Positions 9,998 to 19,588 of a DNA stretch of 64,000 nt are shown piece after piece. The stretch is taken from positions 417,001 through 481,000 of the forward strand of contig NZ_CP116887.1 in assembly GCF_028421645.1 (NCBI RefSeq). Direction: 5' to 3'. A program made the translations under genes and the position numbers. The notes beneath the pieces were generated by a model that worked only from the letters and a program-made list of their open reading frames with translations, was not told the DNA's origin and did no database searches. Position 1 is the stretch's first letter. Every line of letters starts with the position of its first letter. Source of the DNA: Aneurinibacillus sp. Ricciae_BoGa-3 (GTDB lineage Bacteria > Bacillota > Bacilli > Aneurinibacillales > Aneurinibacillaceae).

Positions 9998-10849
9998 GTG
10001 TTTCTTACAGACCAAATTTATTCTCTTATACGAATGGCTTTGCAAGAAGACATTGGTAGAGGAGATTATACGACCAACCTTCTTATAGATGAGACCGCAA
10101 ATGCTACTGCGAATGTATATGTCAAAGAGCCTTGTTGTGTGGCAGGGTTGCCGTTAATTGATTTTGTTTTTAAAGAGTTAGATCCTAACGTTCAAGTGAA
10201 ACAAATGGTGGAGGATGGCTTTATGGCCGAACAGAAAACTCTGGTATGTGTGTTGTCCGGCCCTGCACGTTCGATCTTAACAGGGGAGAGGACGGCCCTG
10301 AATTTTCTTGGCCGTCTAACAGGGATTGCAACAAAAACAAGAGAAGCCGCGGATAAGCTAGCAGGAACCCGAACAAAACTGCTTGATACCCGAAAGACCA
10401 CACCAGGATGGCGCGGCCTGGAAAAATATGCAGTAAGCATGGGCGGAGGCTACAATCATCGCTTCGGATTGGATGACATGGTGATGATTAAGGATAATCA
10501 TGTGTTGCTGGCCGGCGGCATTTCAAACGCAATTGAACGTGTAAGAAAGGGAGTTCCTTTGTCTACAAAAATCGAGATTGAAGTGGATACCCTGGAACAA
10601 TTAAAGGTAGCACTTGATTATACTGTTGATTTGATTCTACTCGATAACATGGATTGCGAAACGATGGCTCAAGCGGTTGAAATGACAGCGGGCAAAGTAC
10701 CGTTAGAAGCCTCAGGCAATATGACGCTGGAGCGATTAGCTGATGTTGCGCGTACAGGCGTAGATTATATTTCAATGGGCGCGTTGACCCATTCGGCGGT
10801 AAGTATTGACGTTGGATTGGATATTGTTTTTGAAGTTCCCGGTAAATAG
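9998..10849 (+). CDS. nadC: NadC, quinolinate phosphoribosyltransferase
   Basis: NadC converts quinolinate and PRPP to nicotinate mononucleotide, the last step of the de novo branch. The 283 residues match the family. Signatures include LQEDIGRGDYTT near the start, LNFLGRLTGIAT, DTRKTTPGWRGLEKYAV, the GGGYNHRFGLDDMVMIKDNH active-site region, and EASGNMTLE near the C-terminus. The start is GTG with a GGGGGG site. It is the first gene of nadC-nadB-nadA-nifS, an order that differs from B. subtilis nadBCA. Confidence 0.97.
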   Translation: MFLTDQIYSLIRMALQEDIGRGDYTTNLLIDETANATANVYVKEPCCVAGLPLIDFVFKELDPNVQVKQMVEDGFMAEQKTLVCVLSGPARSILTGERTALNFLGRLTGIATKTREAADKLAGTRTKLLDTRKTTPGWRGLEKYAVSMGGGYNHRFGLDDMVMIKDNHVLLAGGISNAIERVRKGVPLSTKIEIEVDTLEQLKVALDYTVDLILLDNMDCETMAQAVEMTAGKVPLEASGNMTLERLADVARTGVDYISMGALTHSAVSIDVGLDIVFEVPGK

Positions 10850-10870
10850 ATGTTAAATGGGAGGCGCAGC

Positions 10871-12415
10871 ATGTGTACTACAGAGTTTGATTTTGTGATC
10901 ATTGGCAGTGGGCTTGCCGGAAGCACAGCCGCTTACCTCCTGGCCCAGTTTGGCAGCGTAGCCGTTGTTTCCAAGGAATCTCCGACAAAGAGTAATTCGT
11001 GGGCCGCACAGGGCGGGATTGCAGCCGCTATGGATAAATCGGATAATCCCCATTTACATTTGGCCGATACATTAGCCGCCGGTGACGGGTTATCCAATGC
11101 AGCAGCTGTGCAAGCCATTGTGCACCGCGCGCCAAAACTGATGCACTGGTTGATGGAGCTTGGCGTTACATTTGACCACAATGACACAGGGCAATTGTCT
11201 TTAGGACTTGAGGGCGCGCATAGCAGACATCGAATACTTCATGCGGGAGGAGATGCTACGGGTGCAAATGTGCTCAAAGTTATCACGGAACAAATCAACC
11301 AGCACCCAAATATTCAAAGGTTCTCTCCAGCCCGTGTTTCCTCCTTATATCTTAATCAAGGAAAGGTGCTTGGAGCCTCTGTTCAGCTGGATACGCAGGA
11401 ACAGCTTTTGATAGGGCGAAGAGCCACAGTTCTTGCGACCGGTGGAGCGGGACAGTTATTTGAATATACGACAAATCCAGTCGGGGCAACGGGTGAAGGC
11501 ATTGCGCTTGCGTATGAGGCAGGGGCTTATGTGCGAAATTTGGAATTCATTCAATTTCATCCGACTGCTTTGCAGATGGAGGCAAATCCGCGTTTTCTCA
11601 TCTCTGAGGCCGTGCGAGGCGCGGGTGCGCATTTAATCAATGAAACCGGGAAACAGATTATGAGCGATCACCCACAGGGCGACCTAGCGCCCCGGGACCA
11701 GGTAGCCCGGTGTATCTATGAGCAGCAGCAGGCCGGCCATCGAATATTTCTTGATGCATCCAAAATCACTGGATTCCACAGTAAATTCCCAACCATTTAT
11801 CAGGGCTGCTTAAAACATGGGGTAGATCCCTTACAAATGCCTATTCCCGTAACACCCGCAGCCCACTTCATTATGGGAGGGGTAGTGGCAGATGTAACCG
11901 GCAAGACGAATGTACCTGGCCTTTACGCAATTGGTGAAGTCGCGAGTACGGGCATTCACGGAGCAAACCGGCTTGCGAGTAATTCTTTACTGGAATGTAT
12001 TGTGATGGCTCATGAACTCGCCGAACATTTGCAGCAAAGCAGTCACTTGTCCGAACAAGCAGGCAGTTCTTACGTTGATTCGGATATACAGAAATTTGAA
12101 TCCATCGATAGTGAGATGCTGAGACAGATTCAATCGGTCATGTGGAAATCCGCAGGAATCGTGCGGGACAAAGCGATGCTGCAATGGGGGCTGGGACAGC
12201 TGGAGGCGATGAATCAGATTAATCCCCGTGCAGCTGCGATGCAGACAGCCATGCTCATTCTGCAATCCGCTCTGCTTCGTGAGGAAAGCCGCGGCGCTCA
12301 CTATCGGGCGGACTTTCCAGCGCACGATCCGTCCTTTGAGAAGCTCGACACATTTATTTGTAAAAAAGCAAATACACGGCTTTCTATCATAAACAGCAGT
12401 AAAAAATACGCTTAA
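10871..12415 (+). CDS. nadB: NadB, L-aspartate oxidase
   Basis: NadB is an FAD-dependent oxidase that converts L-aspartate to iminoaspartate for quinolinate synthesis. The 514 residues start with the dinucleotide-binding IIGSGLAGSTAA and carry SKESPTKSNSWAAQGGIAAA, HSRHRILHAGGDATG, IQFHPTAL and the C-terminal flavoprotein motif GEVASTGIHGANRLASNSLLE. The ATG at 10871 has GGGAGGCG in place, and an in-frame ATG at 10850 lacks a site. It begins 21 bases after nadC. Confidence 0.97.
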   Translation: MCTTEFDFVIIGSGLAGSTAAYLLAQFGSVAVVSKESPTKSNSWAAQGGIAAAMDKSDNPHLHLADTLAAGDGLSNAAAVQAIVHRAPKLMHWLMELGVTFDHNDTGQLSLGLEGAHSRHRILHAGGDATGANVLKVITEQINQHPNIQRFSPARVSSLYLNQGKVLGASVQLDTQEQLLIGRRATVLATGGAGQLFEYTTNPVGATGEGIALAYEAGAYVRNLEFIQFHPTALQMEANPRFLISEAVRGAGAHLINETGKQIMSDHPQGDLAPRDQVARCIYEQQQAGHRIFLDASKITGFHSKFPTIYQGCLKHGVDPLQMPIPVTPAAHFIMGGVVADVTGKTNVPGLYAIGEVASTGIHGANRLASNSLLECIVMAHELAEHLQQSSHLSEQAGSSYVDSDIQKFESIDSEMLRQIQSVMWKSAGIVRDKAMLQWGLGQLEAMNQINPRAAAMQTAMLILQSALLREESRGAHYRADFPAHDPSFEKLDTFICKKANTRLSIINSSKKYA

Positions 12416-12449
12416 GCGATCATTGAATACCACCATCGGAGGGATTTAC

Positions 12450-13559
12450 ATGGGTTATATGATGTCTGACCATATCCAGACCGGTCTGCCTGCAGAGTAT
12501 ATGAATCTAAAGGAAAATGAATGGTATGGGAGAATCCTGCAGGCTAAAAAACAGCTTGGACAAGATTTATTAATTGTTGGCCACCATTATCAACGGGATG
12601 ATGTCATCCAGTTTGCCGATTTCACTGGAGACTCATTTAAGCTCGCGCGGCTTGCAGAAAAGGCTGAACAGGCAAAATTTATTGTGTTTTGCGGTGTCCA
12701 TTTTATGGCCGAGACAGCGGATATTTTAACAAGCTCAGCGCAGAAGGTTATACTTCCAGATTTAAACGCAGGCTGTTCCATGGCTGATATGGCAGATATG
12801 GAACAGGTTGAAGATTGCTGGACAGAGGTAACGGATTTGTTTGGAGGAACCACCATTCCGATCACGTATGTAAACTCTGCTGCCAATTTGAAGGCTTTTT
12901 GCGGAGCTAATGGAGGAGCTGTGTGTACGTCATCGAATGCGAAGAAGATGTTAACCTGGGCCTTTGAGCAGGGAGAACGAATCCTGTTCTTCCCTGATGA
13001 ATTTTTGGGACGTAATACAGCAACAGCGCTGGAAATCCCTGACCAACAAATGGTTGTATACAACCAGGCAAGCCAGACTTTCGAATGGCTGCCCGGACAA
13101 AAACCAGAGGATGTGAAAGTTATTCTTTGGAAAGGTTTTTGTTCCGTACATCAACGTTTTCATATGTCCCATGTTGACTCATTGCGCAAACAATATCCGA
13201 CTATTAAGGTGCTGGTACACCCAGAATGTTCCCACGAGGTCGTAAACGCAGCCGACCTAAGCGGTTCTACAGAGTTTATTATTTCTCAGGTCGAAGCCGC
13301 GCCGCCTGATACCATTTGGGCGATTGGCACAGAAATCAATTTAGTCAGTCGGCTTGCAAAGGCACATCCTGAACAGCGAATTTTGTCACTGAATCCTATC
13401 GTCTGTCCTTGTTCTACCATGTATAGAATATCACCGCAGCATTTGCTGTGGGTGTTGGAAACCATCTTGAAGGGTGAGGTAGTCAACCAGATTACGGTTT
13501 CAGAAAAGATTGCCCACCATGCTAGAATCGCATTGAATCGTATGCTGCAAATTGCCTGA
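12450..13559 (+). CDS. nadA: NadA, quinolinate synthase
   Basis: NadA is an Fe-S enzyme that condenses iminoaspartate with dihydroxyacetone phosphate to quinolinate. The 369 residues match the long Bacillus-type NadA. Visible motifs are VGHHYQRDDVIQFADFTGDS, FCGVHFMAETADIL, VLVHPECSHEVV and IGTEINLV, with cysteines placed for a 4Fe-4S cluster. ATG 12450 follows GGAGGG by 7 bases, while ATG 12423 has no site. The downstream nifS probably supplies sulfur for the cluster. Confidence 0.97.
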   Translation: MGYMMSDHIQTGLPAEYMNLKENEWYGRILQAKKQLGQDLLIVGHHYQRDDVIQFADFTGDSFKLARLAEKAEQAKFIVFCGVHFMAETADILTSSAQKVILPDLNAGCSMADMADMEQVEDCWTEVTDLFGGTTIPITYVNSAANLKAFCGANGGAVCTSSNAKKMLTWAFEQGERILFFPDEFLGRNTATALEIPDQQMVVYNQASQTFEWLPGQKPEDVKVILWKGFCSVHQRFHMSHVDSLRKQYPTIKVLVHPECSHEVVNAADLSGSTEFIISQVEAAPPDTIWAIGTEINLVSRLAKAHPEQRILSLNPIVCPCSTMYRISPQHLLWVLETILKGEVVNQITVSEKIAHHARIALNRMLQIA

Positions 13560-13569
13560 GGGGGGATAA

Positions 13570-14727
13570 ATGTTGGACCATACGACTTATCTTGATTACT
13601 GTTCAACCACTCCTCTGCGACAGGAAGCTCTGGTAGCGATGATGGACAGTTTTGCGTGTGAATTCGGCAATCCATCTAGCCTGCATGAGCGGGGGCGTTC
13701 AGCGAAGAAGCGGTTAGAATCCGCGCGAGAAATGGTCGCATCTGCCATTGGCGCACAACCGAAGGAAATTTTCTTTACTGCCAGTGGAACCGAAGCAAAC
13801 AATCTGGCCATCTTGGGTATGTTAAAGAGACTCAAACAAAGTCCTAAACATGTTATCACTACCCAGATTGAACATCCTTCAGTACTCGAATGTTTCCGTG
13901 AGCTACAAAGAAAGGGAACAGAGGTCACTTATCTGCCGGTATCGCATGAAGGTGTGGTTCGCCTGGAAGATTTACAATATGCCTTGCGGAATGAGACTTG
14001 TCTGGTTTCGATAATGATGGCCAACAATGAAGTAGGAACGCTCCAGCCTGTAGCTGAGGCCGCGGCGTTATGCAAACAGCATAAGATTACATTCCATACG
14101 GATGCCGTCCAAGCTGTTGGCAAAGTTCCCGTGAATGTACGAGATCTTGGGGTGGATATGCTAAGTTTTTCCCCGCATAAAATGTATGGGCCAAAAGGGG
14201 TGGGCGTGCTCTATGTTAATCGCCACACACGAGTAAAGCCCATTTTGTTTGGTGGGGGGCAAGAGCGTGGATTGCGATCAGCAACAGAGAATGTGCCCGC
14301 AATCGATGGTTCTGCTGTAGCAGTGCGTTTAGCGATAGATGAAATGGCTTCTGAAATGGTTAGGTTGCGCGATTTGCGCGATAAACTGCTTTCGCGGCTT
14401 ATTCACAATGTTCCTGAAATCATCATCACCAGCGGTAATGCACATACGCTTCCACATGTGCTGAATATTTGTGTTGCGGATGTCCTGGGAGAAGCACTGT
14501 TATTGAATTTGGATCGGATGGGATTTCATGTTTCAGCCGGTTCAGCTTGCTCATCCGCAAACGCTGAACCTTCTCACGTACTGGTTGCGATGCAGGTGGA
14601 CCCCCGTTATATACATGGATCTGTGCGAATCAGCCTGGGCCGCAATACAACGGAAACGGACATTCACCGATTTGCAGATGCATTTCACACGGTAGTGGCG
14701 GAATTGCGAACCATGATAACGGTGTGA
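13570..14727 (+). CDS. nifS: Cysteine desulfurase of NifS type
   Basis: This PLP enzyme removes sulfur from cysteine for Fe-S cluster assembly. The 385 residues contain the aminotransferase class V core: FTASGTEANNLAI, MMANNEVGTLQP, HTDAVQAVGKVP, the PLP-lysine segment SFSPHKMYGPKGVG, and the catalytic cysteine loop SAGSACSSAN near residue 325. It starts 10 bases after nadA behind GAGGGGG. In Bacillus a NifS encoded next to the nad genes serves NadA, and the same role is likely here. Confidence 0.95.
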   Translation: MLDHTTYLDYCSTTPLRQEALVAMMDSFACEFGNPSSLHERGRSAKKRLESAREMVASAIGAQPKEIFFTASGTEANNLAILGMLKRLKQSPKHVITTQIEHPSVLECFRELQRKGTEVTYLPVSHEGVVRLEDLQYALRNETCLVSIMMANNEVGTLQPVAEAAALCKQHKITFHTDAVQAVGKVPVNVRDLGVDMLSFSPHKMYGPKGVGVLYVNRHTRVKPILFGGGQERGLRSATENVPAIDGSAVAVRLAIDEMASEMVRLRDLRDKLLSRLIHNVPEIIITSGNAHTLPHVLNICVADVLGEALLLNLDRMGFHVSAGSACSSANAEPSHVLVAMQVDPRYIHGSVRISLGRNTTETDIHRFADAFHTVVAELRTMITV

Positions 14728-14752
14728 ATTTTTAGATGATGACGTGCCTTGA

Positions 14753-14876
14753 GCGACTTTTTAGAAAGGACCTCTGCTCCCGAAACATCCAAGAAAGACA
14801 TCGTGAGGCGCATGTCCGCACCTTTCTTTCCCCCTGTGGAGCGTATGGAACAGAGCTGGCCCACGATGTTTTTCTC
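14753..14876. repeat. Structured dispersed repeat, copy A (short form)
   Basis: 14753-14855 matches 63550-63651 with about ten differences over 103 columns, including one single-base gap. A second block, 14857-14875, matches 63769-63787 at 18 of 19. The element contains inverted ends: ACATCGTG (14798-14805) pairs with CACGATGT (14862-14869), flanked by A-rich and T-rich runs on both strands, so it resembles a bidirectional terminator. Inside, CTGT (14834-14837) and ACAG (14850-14853) can pair. It lies between nifS and the convergent CBS gene. No known RNA family is recognised. Confidence 0.8.
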
Positions 14877-14908
14877 ATTGATGTTTAATAAAAGGCATGG
14901 ACGGAAAA

Positions 14909-15337
14909 TTAATGGTGCGGCACGTCCGGCTCAGAAATTCCTGAAAGCGCTCGCCCTGCTTCGTCTTCATGAATGGAGACAACAGCCATATCGCCGATCG
15001 CGACAATACCGGATAGACGGCCGTTTTCCACGATCGGCAGCCGGCGGATTTGATGTTCTCCCATTAACCTTGCCGCCTCATGCGCATCCATATCAGGGGT
15101 GGCTGTGATCATATCTGTAGTTATACACTTTTGTGCAGTAGTCGCTCTAATATCATCACCCTCAGCTACACAGCGGAGTACGATATCACGGTCTGTAACG
15201 ACTCCAACCAATTTGTTGCCTTCCACAACCGGTATAATCCCCACATCTTCCTTCCACATAATTTTGGCCACCTGGACCAGTGAATCCTGCGGTGAACAGG
15301 TTTGAACCTCAGTTGTCATAATGTCACGTAATTTCAT
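14909..15337 (-). CDS. CBS-pair protein
   Basis: This 142-residue protein is made almost entirely of two CBS domains (about 1-60 and 72-130), a module that binds adenosine nucleotides. Typical strings are VGVVTDRDIVLR and LPIVENGRLSGIVAIGDMA. It starts MKLRDIMTTEV, as in Bacillus YhcV-like proteins, with an AGGAGGG site. It is probably a cytosolic stress or energy sensor, and the partner is unknown. It is transcribed alone, with repeat copy A downstream of its stop. Confidence 0.9.
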   Translation of the reverse strand: MKLRDIMTTEVQTCSPQDSLVQVAKIMWKEDVGIIPVVEGNKLVGVVTDRDIVLRCVAEGDDIRATTAQKCITTDMITATPDMDAHEAARLMGEHQIRRLPIVENGRLSGIVAIGDMAVVSIHEDEAGRALSGISEPDVPHH

Positions 15338-15442
15338 TTGAATTCCCTCCTGTTTCTTACAAGATAGCTGCAGGAAAATCCCGCATTTTAGGATTCACGT
15401 CAGTTTCCATCATTATACGGAGCGTTCCCTAGGCTGTGGAGA

Positions 15443-16822
15443 CTATTTTAGATACAATTGGGTAGGATAAGCACCGCTAAAACAAGCGATACAGCGATTT
15501 GGAACTTCGGACATGTCAACGTCTACCGCCTGCAACAGTCCCGCGCTGCTTAGAAAAGCCAATGAATCCGCCCCGATAAGATGTTCCATTCTTTCCGTCT
15601 CTGTAATTTTGTGCGCAAATAATTCTTGTTTTGTCGGCATATCAATTCCATAAAAACAAGGGTTTCGAACCATCGGGGAACTAATCCGCACATGGACTTC
15701 CTTCGCTCCCGCTTGCCTGATAAGCTGTACAATTCGTTTGCTGGTTGTCCCTCTTACAATCGAATCGTCAACCAGAATGGCCCTTTTTCCTTCCAATACA
15801 TCCCGGACAGCACTCAATTTAAGGCGTACAGCCAGTTCGCGCAGCTCTTGGGTTGGTTCAATAAATGAGCGGCCGACGTATGGATTTTTAATAAGCCCCA
15901 TTTCGTAAGGGATTCCAGATCGCTCTGCATATCCGATAGCCGCCGGCAAACTGGATTCGGGAACCCCGATAACAACATCAGCGTCCGCCGGATGCTCTTG
16001 CGCAAGGATTTGCCCGAGTTCTTTGCGGGTAGCTAAAACGCTTTTCCCTTGAATTCTGCTGTCTGGCCGGGCAAAATAAACAAATTCAAATGAACATAGT
16101 GACTGTTTTTCCTGGGATGCAAACCGCCCTGTTTGTATTCCATTTTCATCGATAACAAGCCATTCCCCCGGTTCCACGTCACGCCAAAACTTTGCATCGA
16201 TCGCGTCCAGTGCACACGTTTCTGAAGCAGCCACAAACGAATCGCCTATTTTTCCAAGGGTAAGAGGACGTAAGCCGTGTCTGTCCAATGCCACTACCAT
16301 TTTCTTTTCAGTCATCATCAGCAGAGCAAAGGCTCCCTCAATACGTTGTAGAATAGCGGGTGCTGCTTGTTCCATATACTTTTTGGCTGAACGGGCAAGC
16401 AGATGGGCAATAATCTCCGTATCCGTTGTCGTTTGAAAGATGCTTCCTTGTTCCTGAAGGATTTTTCGTTCAAAGTTCGCATTCACCAGATTTCCGTTAT
16501 GAGCAATAGCGAGATCGCCCTCACGATATTTGAAAACAAGCGGTTGGGCATTGCGCAATAAACTTTCACCTGTAGTGGAATACCGGACGTGCCCGATCGC
16601 TCTATTTCCTTTTAGTTGGTCAAGAATTTCCCGTGAGAATACTTTTGTAACTAATCCCATTCCTCGATGATAATTGAACCTTTCACCATCGCTAGCTACA
16701 ATACCGGCACTTTCCTGGCCGCGGTGCTGCAGCGCATGTAGCCCGTAATAGGTTAAATCGGCCGCCTTAGGGTGATTGAATATACCAAATACCCCACATT
16801 CTTCCGCTATCTCTGAAAACAC
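15443..16822 (-). CDS. purF: PurF, glutamine PRPP amidotransferase
   Basis: PurF performs the first step of purine synthesis, making phosphoribosylamine from PRPP and glutamine. The 459-residue protein starts with an 8-residue propeptide before the N-terminal nucleophile Cys-9 (EECGVFGIF), which is exposed after self-processing. Other signs are LQHRGQESAGI, the PRPP-binding VDDSIVRGTTSKRIV, and cysteines in NPCFYGID and CIACFSG that fit the Bacillus-type 4Fe-4S cluster. The start is GTG with GGAGGG. In B. subtilis purF sits inside the purE-D operon; here it is alone, divergent from purE. Confidence 0.97.
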   Translation of the reverse strand: MFSEIAEECGVFGIFNHPKAADLTYYGLHALQHRGQESAGIVASDGERFNYHRGMGLVTKVFSREILDQLKGNRAIGHVRYSTTGESLLRNAQPLVFKYREGDLAIAHNGNLVNANFERKILQEQGSIFQTTTDTEIIAHLLARSAKKYMEQAAPAILQRIEGAFALLMMTEKKMVVALDRHGLRPLTLGKIGDSFVAASETCALDAIDAKFWRDVEPGEWLVIDENGIQTGRFASQEKQSLCSFEFVYFARPDSRIQGKSVLATRKELGQILAQEHPADADVVIGVPESSLPAAIGYAERSGIPYEMGLIKNPYVGRSFIEPTQELRELAVRLKLSAVRDVLEGKRAILVDDSIVRGTTSKRIVQLIRQAGAKEVHVRISSPMVRNPCFYGIDMPTKQELFAHKITETERMEHLIGADSLAFLSSAGLLQAVDVDMSEVPNRCIACFSGAYPTQLYLK

Positions 16823-17000
16823 AATATCCCTCCGCTCTTTATACTTTTTTGTCCTATTCTTTACCCGAAAAAAGAATTTATCAATTTGTCCTAACTTTTT
16901 TGGCCAAATTCTATAAGTATAAATGGAGTGAGTAGCAAATCCTAATTTAAGAATTAACTAAGTAGGGAGCGAGGTAAGTAAACAGTTAAGGAAGTGTTCA
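16823..17000. other. purF-purE divergent intergenic region
   Basis: These 178 bases must hold both promoters. TTTGGCCAAA (16899-16908) is a perfect palindrome, and ACCCGAAAAAAG near 16863 only partly resembles a PurR box (CCGAAC core). No guanine riboswitch sequence is recognised. The regulator cannot be assigned by eye. Confidence 0.45.
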
Positions 17001-17489
17001 ATGATGCAAACCAGGGTTGCGGTTATTATGGGCAGTACGTCGGATTGGGAAACGATGAAAGAAACATGTATTGTGCTCGATGAATTACAAATTGGCTATG
17101 AGAAACAAGTGGTTTCTGCTCATAGAACGCCGGATTTGATGTTTCAATTCGCAGAATGTGCTAAAGAAAGAGGACTTGAGGTGATTATTGCAGGTGCAGG
17201 GGGCGCTGCCCATCTGCCAGGCATGGTGGCTGCAAAAACTGAATTACCGGTTATTGGTGTGCCCATAAAGTCTTCTGCTTTGAGCGGCCTGGATTCATTG
17301 CTTTCTATTGTGCAAATGCCAGGTGGAATCCCGGTCGCCACCGTTGCAATTGGAAAAGCCGGAGCCATCAATGCGGGATTATTGGCAGCGCAAATCCTGG
17401 GGATTAAATATACCGAAATACAGCAGAGAGTTATACAACGCAGGGAAAAAATTCGCATGAGTGTAATGGAGGGAGGGGATTTGAAGTGA
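17001..17489 (+). CDS. purE: PurE, N5-CAIR mutase
   Basis: PurE moves the carboxyl group of N5-CAIR to give CAIR, working after PurK. The 162 residues include [19 protein letters not shown] and [13 protein letters not shown], the class I PurE active-site motifs. AAGGAAG precedes tandem ATGs at 17001 and 17004. It is the first gene of purE-K-C-S-Q-L and overlaps purK by 4 bases. Confidence 0.97.
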   Translation: MMQTRVAVIMGSTSDWETMKETCIVLDELQIGYEKQVVSAHRTPDLMFQFAECAKERGLEVIIAGAGGAAHLPGMVAAKTELPVIGVPIKSSALSGLDSLLSIVQMPGGIPVATVAIGKAGAINAGLLAAQILGIKYTEIQQRVIQRREKIRMSVMEGGDLK

Positions 17490-18610
17490 AATTGATTAGG
17501 CCAGGGGCCACTATCGGAATCTTAGGTGGCGGACAGTTAGGAAGAATGTTGATACTTGCCGGGCGGAAAATGGGCTATCGTTTTGTTGTACTGGATCCAA
17601 CTGATGATTCTCCAAGCGGGCAAGTAGCGGACAGTCAAATTACCGCCTCCTTTTCTGATGTAAATGCAGCTAAACAACTGGCGAGTTTATCCGATGTGGT
17701 CACATACGAATTCGAGAATGTGGACGCAGAAGTCGCTGCCCAGTTGGAAAGTAATGCATTTGTTCCTCAGGGTAGTGGGCTCCTAAAGATCACGCAGCAC
17801 AGGGTTAGAGAAAAAACTACCCTCGAGTCAATGGATATACAGGTAGCTCCTTTTCGAATTATCACAACAGAGCAGGATTTGCGAACCGCAGTTGCGGCTT
17901 TAGGGGTACCCTGTGTAATGAAAACAGCCACTGGTGGATACGATGGAAAGGGCCAGTGGGTAATTCGCGATGAACAGCAGATCCCTTCCGCTTTTGCACA
18001 GGCGCAACAGACAGGGCTCGAATTGATCGTCGAACAATTTATCTCTTTCGACAAAGAGCTATCGGTCGTTGTGGCCAGGAATTTACAAGGGGAGGTAAAA
18101 GCCTTTCCGGTAGGTGAGAATATACATGTTGAAAATATTTTGCATCAAACACTCGTTCCAGCGAGAATTAGCCAAGAACAAGCAGAGAAGGCAGAAAAAA
18201 TGGCTTTGCAAGTGGCTGAAGCTCTAAAAGTTGTAGGGTTGATTGCTGTTGAAATGTTTCTTACTAAGGATGGGGATATTTTTGTAAACGAATTAGCTCC
18301 AAGGCCGCATAATTCTGGCCATTATACGATGGAGGCTTGTATAACATCCCAATTTGAACAGCATATTCGGGCTGTGTGCGGTTTGCCACTGGGCGACACC
18401 TCCGTGTTAACCCCGGTAGTTATGGTTAATATCTTGGGTGAGCATCTTGATTCCGTAATGAGTAAAATCGACGAGCTGCCTTCCACGGCTAAGCTCCATT
18501 TATACGGTAAAGCCGAGAGCCGAAAAAAACGTAAGATGGGTCACGTAAATTTTTTATCTTCTTCTGTTGAGCAAGCAATTGAACAAATTCAACAGATGGG
18601 AATATGGTGA
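17486..18610 (+). CDS. purK: PurK, N5-CAIR synthetase
   Basis: This ATP-grasp enzyme makes N5-CAIR from AIR, ATP and bicarbonate. The 374 residues open with [12 protein letters not shown] and contain the ATP-grasp segments [18 protein letters not shown] and [15 protein letters not shown], the family signature. It overlaps purE by 4 bases (translational coupling), and purC starts 14 bases after its stop. Confidence 0.97.
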   Translation: MKLIRPGATIGILGGGQLGRMLILAGRKMGYRFVVLDPTDDSPSGQVADSQITASFSDVNAAKQLASLSDVVTYEFENVDAEVAAQLESNAFVPQGSGLLKITQHRVREKTTLESMDIQVAPFRIITTEQDLRTAVAALGVPCVMKTATGGYDGKGQWVIRDEQQIPSAFAQAQQTGLELIVEQFISFDKELSVVVARNLQGEVKAFPVGENIHVENILHQTLVPARISQEQAEKAEKMALQVAEALKVVGLIAVEMFLTKDGDIFVNELAPRPHNSGHYTMEACITSQFEQHIRAVCGLPLGDTSVLTPVVMVNILGEHLDSVMSKIDELPSTAKLHLYGKAESRKKRKMGHVNFLSSSVEQAIEQIQQMGIW

Positions 18611-18624
18611 GGGGGAAAATAAGC

Positions 18625-19344
18625 ATGGAAAAACGTGAACAGCTGTATGAAGGCAAAGCGAAAAAAGTGTATAGAACTTCCGAACCCGGTTTTTTTTGGC
18701 TGGAATATAAAGACGATGCTACTGCTTTTAACGGTGCCAAAAAAGCAGAAATCACAGGCAAAGGTGCTCTAAATAACCAAATAAGCGCTATTTTTTTAAG
18801 CCTGCTTAAGCAAAAGGGTATCGAAAATCATTTTGTGAAGACGGTTTCGGACACGGAGCAAATTGTTCGTGAAGTTACGATTGTTCCGCTCGAAGTTGTC
18901 ACCCGAAATATTGCTGCCGGTTCTCTGGCCAAACGATTAGGCTGGGAAGAAGGAACCCCGCTTTCTAAACCTATCGTGGAATGGTATTACAAAAACGATG
19001 AGTTAGGTGATCCGATTTTGAATGATGATCATGTAGCGGTTCTTAATATAGCAGTCAGAGAAGAACTGAATCACATAAAGGAAATAAGTCTAAGAGTAAA
19101 CGATGTTCTCAAGGAGTACCTTGCGGGCCGAAAGGTAATCCTGGTCGATTTTAAACTGGAATTTGGGAAAACACCGGAAGGGCAGCTTATCTTGGCTGAT
19201 GAAATCTCTCCAGATACCTGTCGTTTTTGGGACGCTAATACAATGGAGAAACTTGATAAAGACCGTTTCCGCAGAGATTTAGGAAATGTAGAAGAGGCCT
19301 ATCGGGAAATACTGCGTCGTTTGGGAGGGCAAGAAAATGTTTAA
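18625..19344 (+). CDS. purC: PurC, SAICAR synthase
   Basis: PurC joins CAIR and aspartate in an ATP-dependent step. The 239 residues begin with [14 protein letters not shown] and include [26 protein letters not shown] and [12 protein letters not shown], all family signatures. ATG 18625 is chosen because AGGGGG lies upstream; the earlier ATG at 18604 overlaps the purK end and has no site. No purB lies in this cluster, so the following SAICAR lyase step must be encoded elsewhere. Confidence 0.97.
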   Translation: MEKREQLYEGKAKKVYRTSEPGFFWLEYKDDATAFNGAKKAEITGKGALNNQISAIFLSLLKQKGIENHFVKTVSDTEQIVREVTIVPLEVVTRNIAAGSLAKRLGWEEGTPLSKPIVEWYYKNDELGDPILNDDHVAVLNIAVREELNHIKEISLRVNDVLKEYLAGRKVILVDFKLEFGKTPEGQLILADEISPDTCRFWDANTMEKLDKDRFRRDLGNVEEAYREILRRLGGQENV

Positions 19345-19585
19345 AGCAACCGTATACGTTACGTTAAAGGAAAGCGTCTTAGATCCTCAGGGAAACGCGG
19401 TCCGTGAGTCCCTGCATTCCTTAGGCTTTGATGAGGTGGGAGAGGTACGGATTGGCAAGTACATGAATTTACAGATTGATGCTGACAAAGAAGAAACCGC
19501 GCGCGAGCGGATTGAAGAAATGTGTAAGAAACTTCTTGCCAATACTGTCATTGAAGAATACCGTCTCGAAATGAAAGGAGTGTAG
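19337..19585 (+). CDS. purS: PurS, FGAM synthase small subunit
   Basis: PurS bridges PurL and PurQ in the three-part FGAM synthase of Gram-positive bacteria. The 82 residues have the typical pattern: [30 protein letters not shown] and IEEYRLEM at the C-terminus. It overlaps purC by 8 bases, and purQ follows within 3 bases. Confidence 0.95.
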   Translation: MFKATVYVTLKESVLDPQGNAVRESLHSLGFDEVGEVRIGKYMNLQIDADKEETARERIEEMCKKLLANTVIEEYRLEMKGV

Positions 19586-19588
19586 GTG

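Noticed and set aside
14749-15108. 119-codon plus-strand frame over repeat copy A
   Set aside because: It runs from the repeat into the antisense of the CBS gene; the shared peptide-like part is not in a consistent frame with copy B because of the one-base gap.
16850-16900. PurR box upstream of purE/purF
   Set aside because: Only ACCCGAAAA resembles the box; the CCGAAC core and the second copy are missing.
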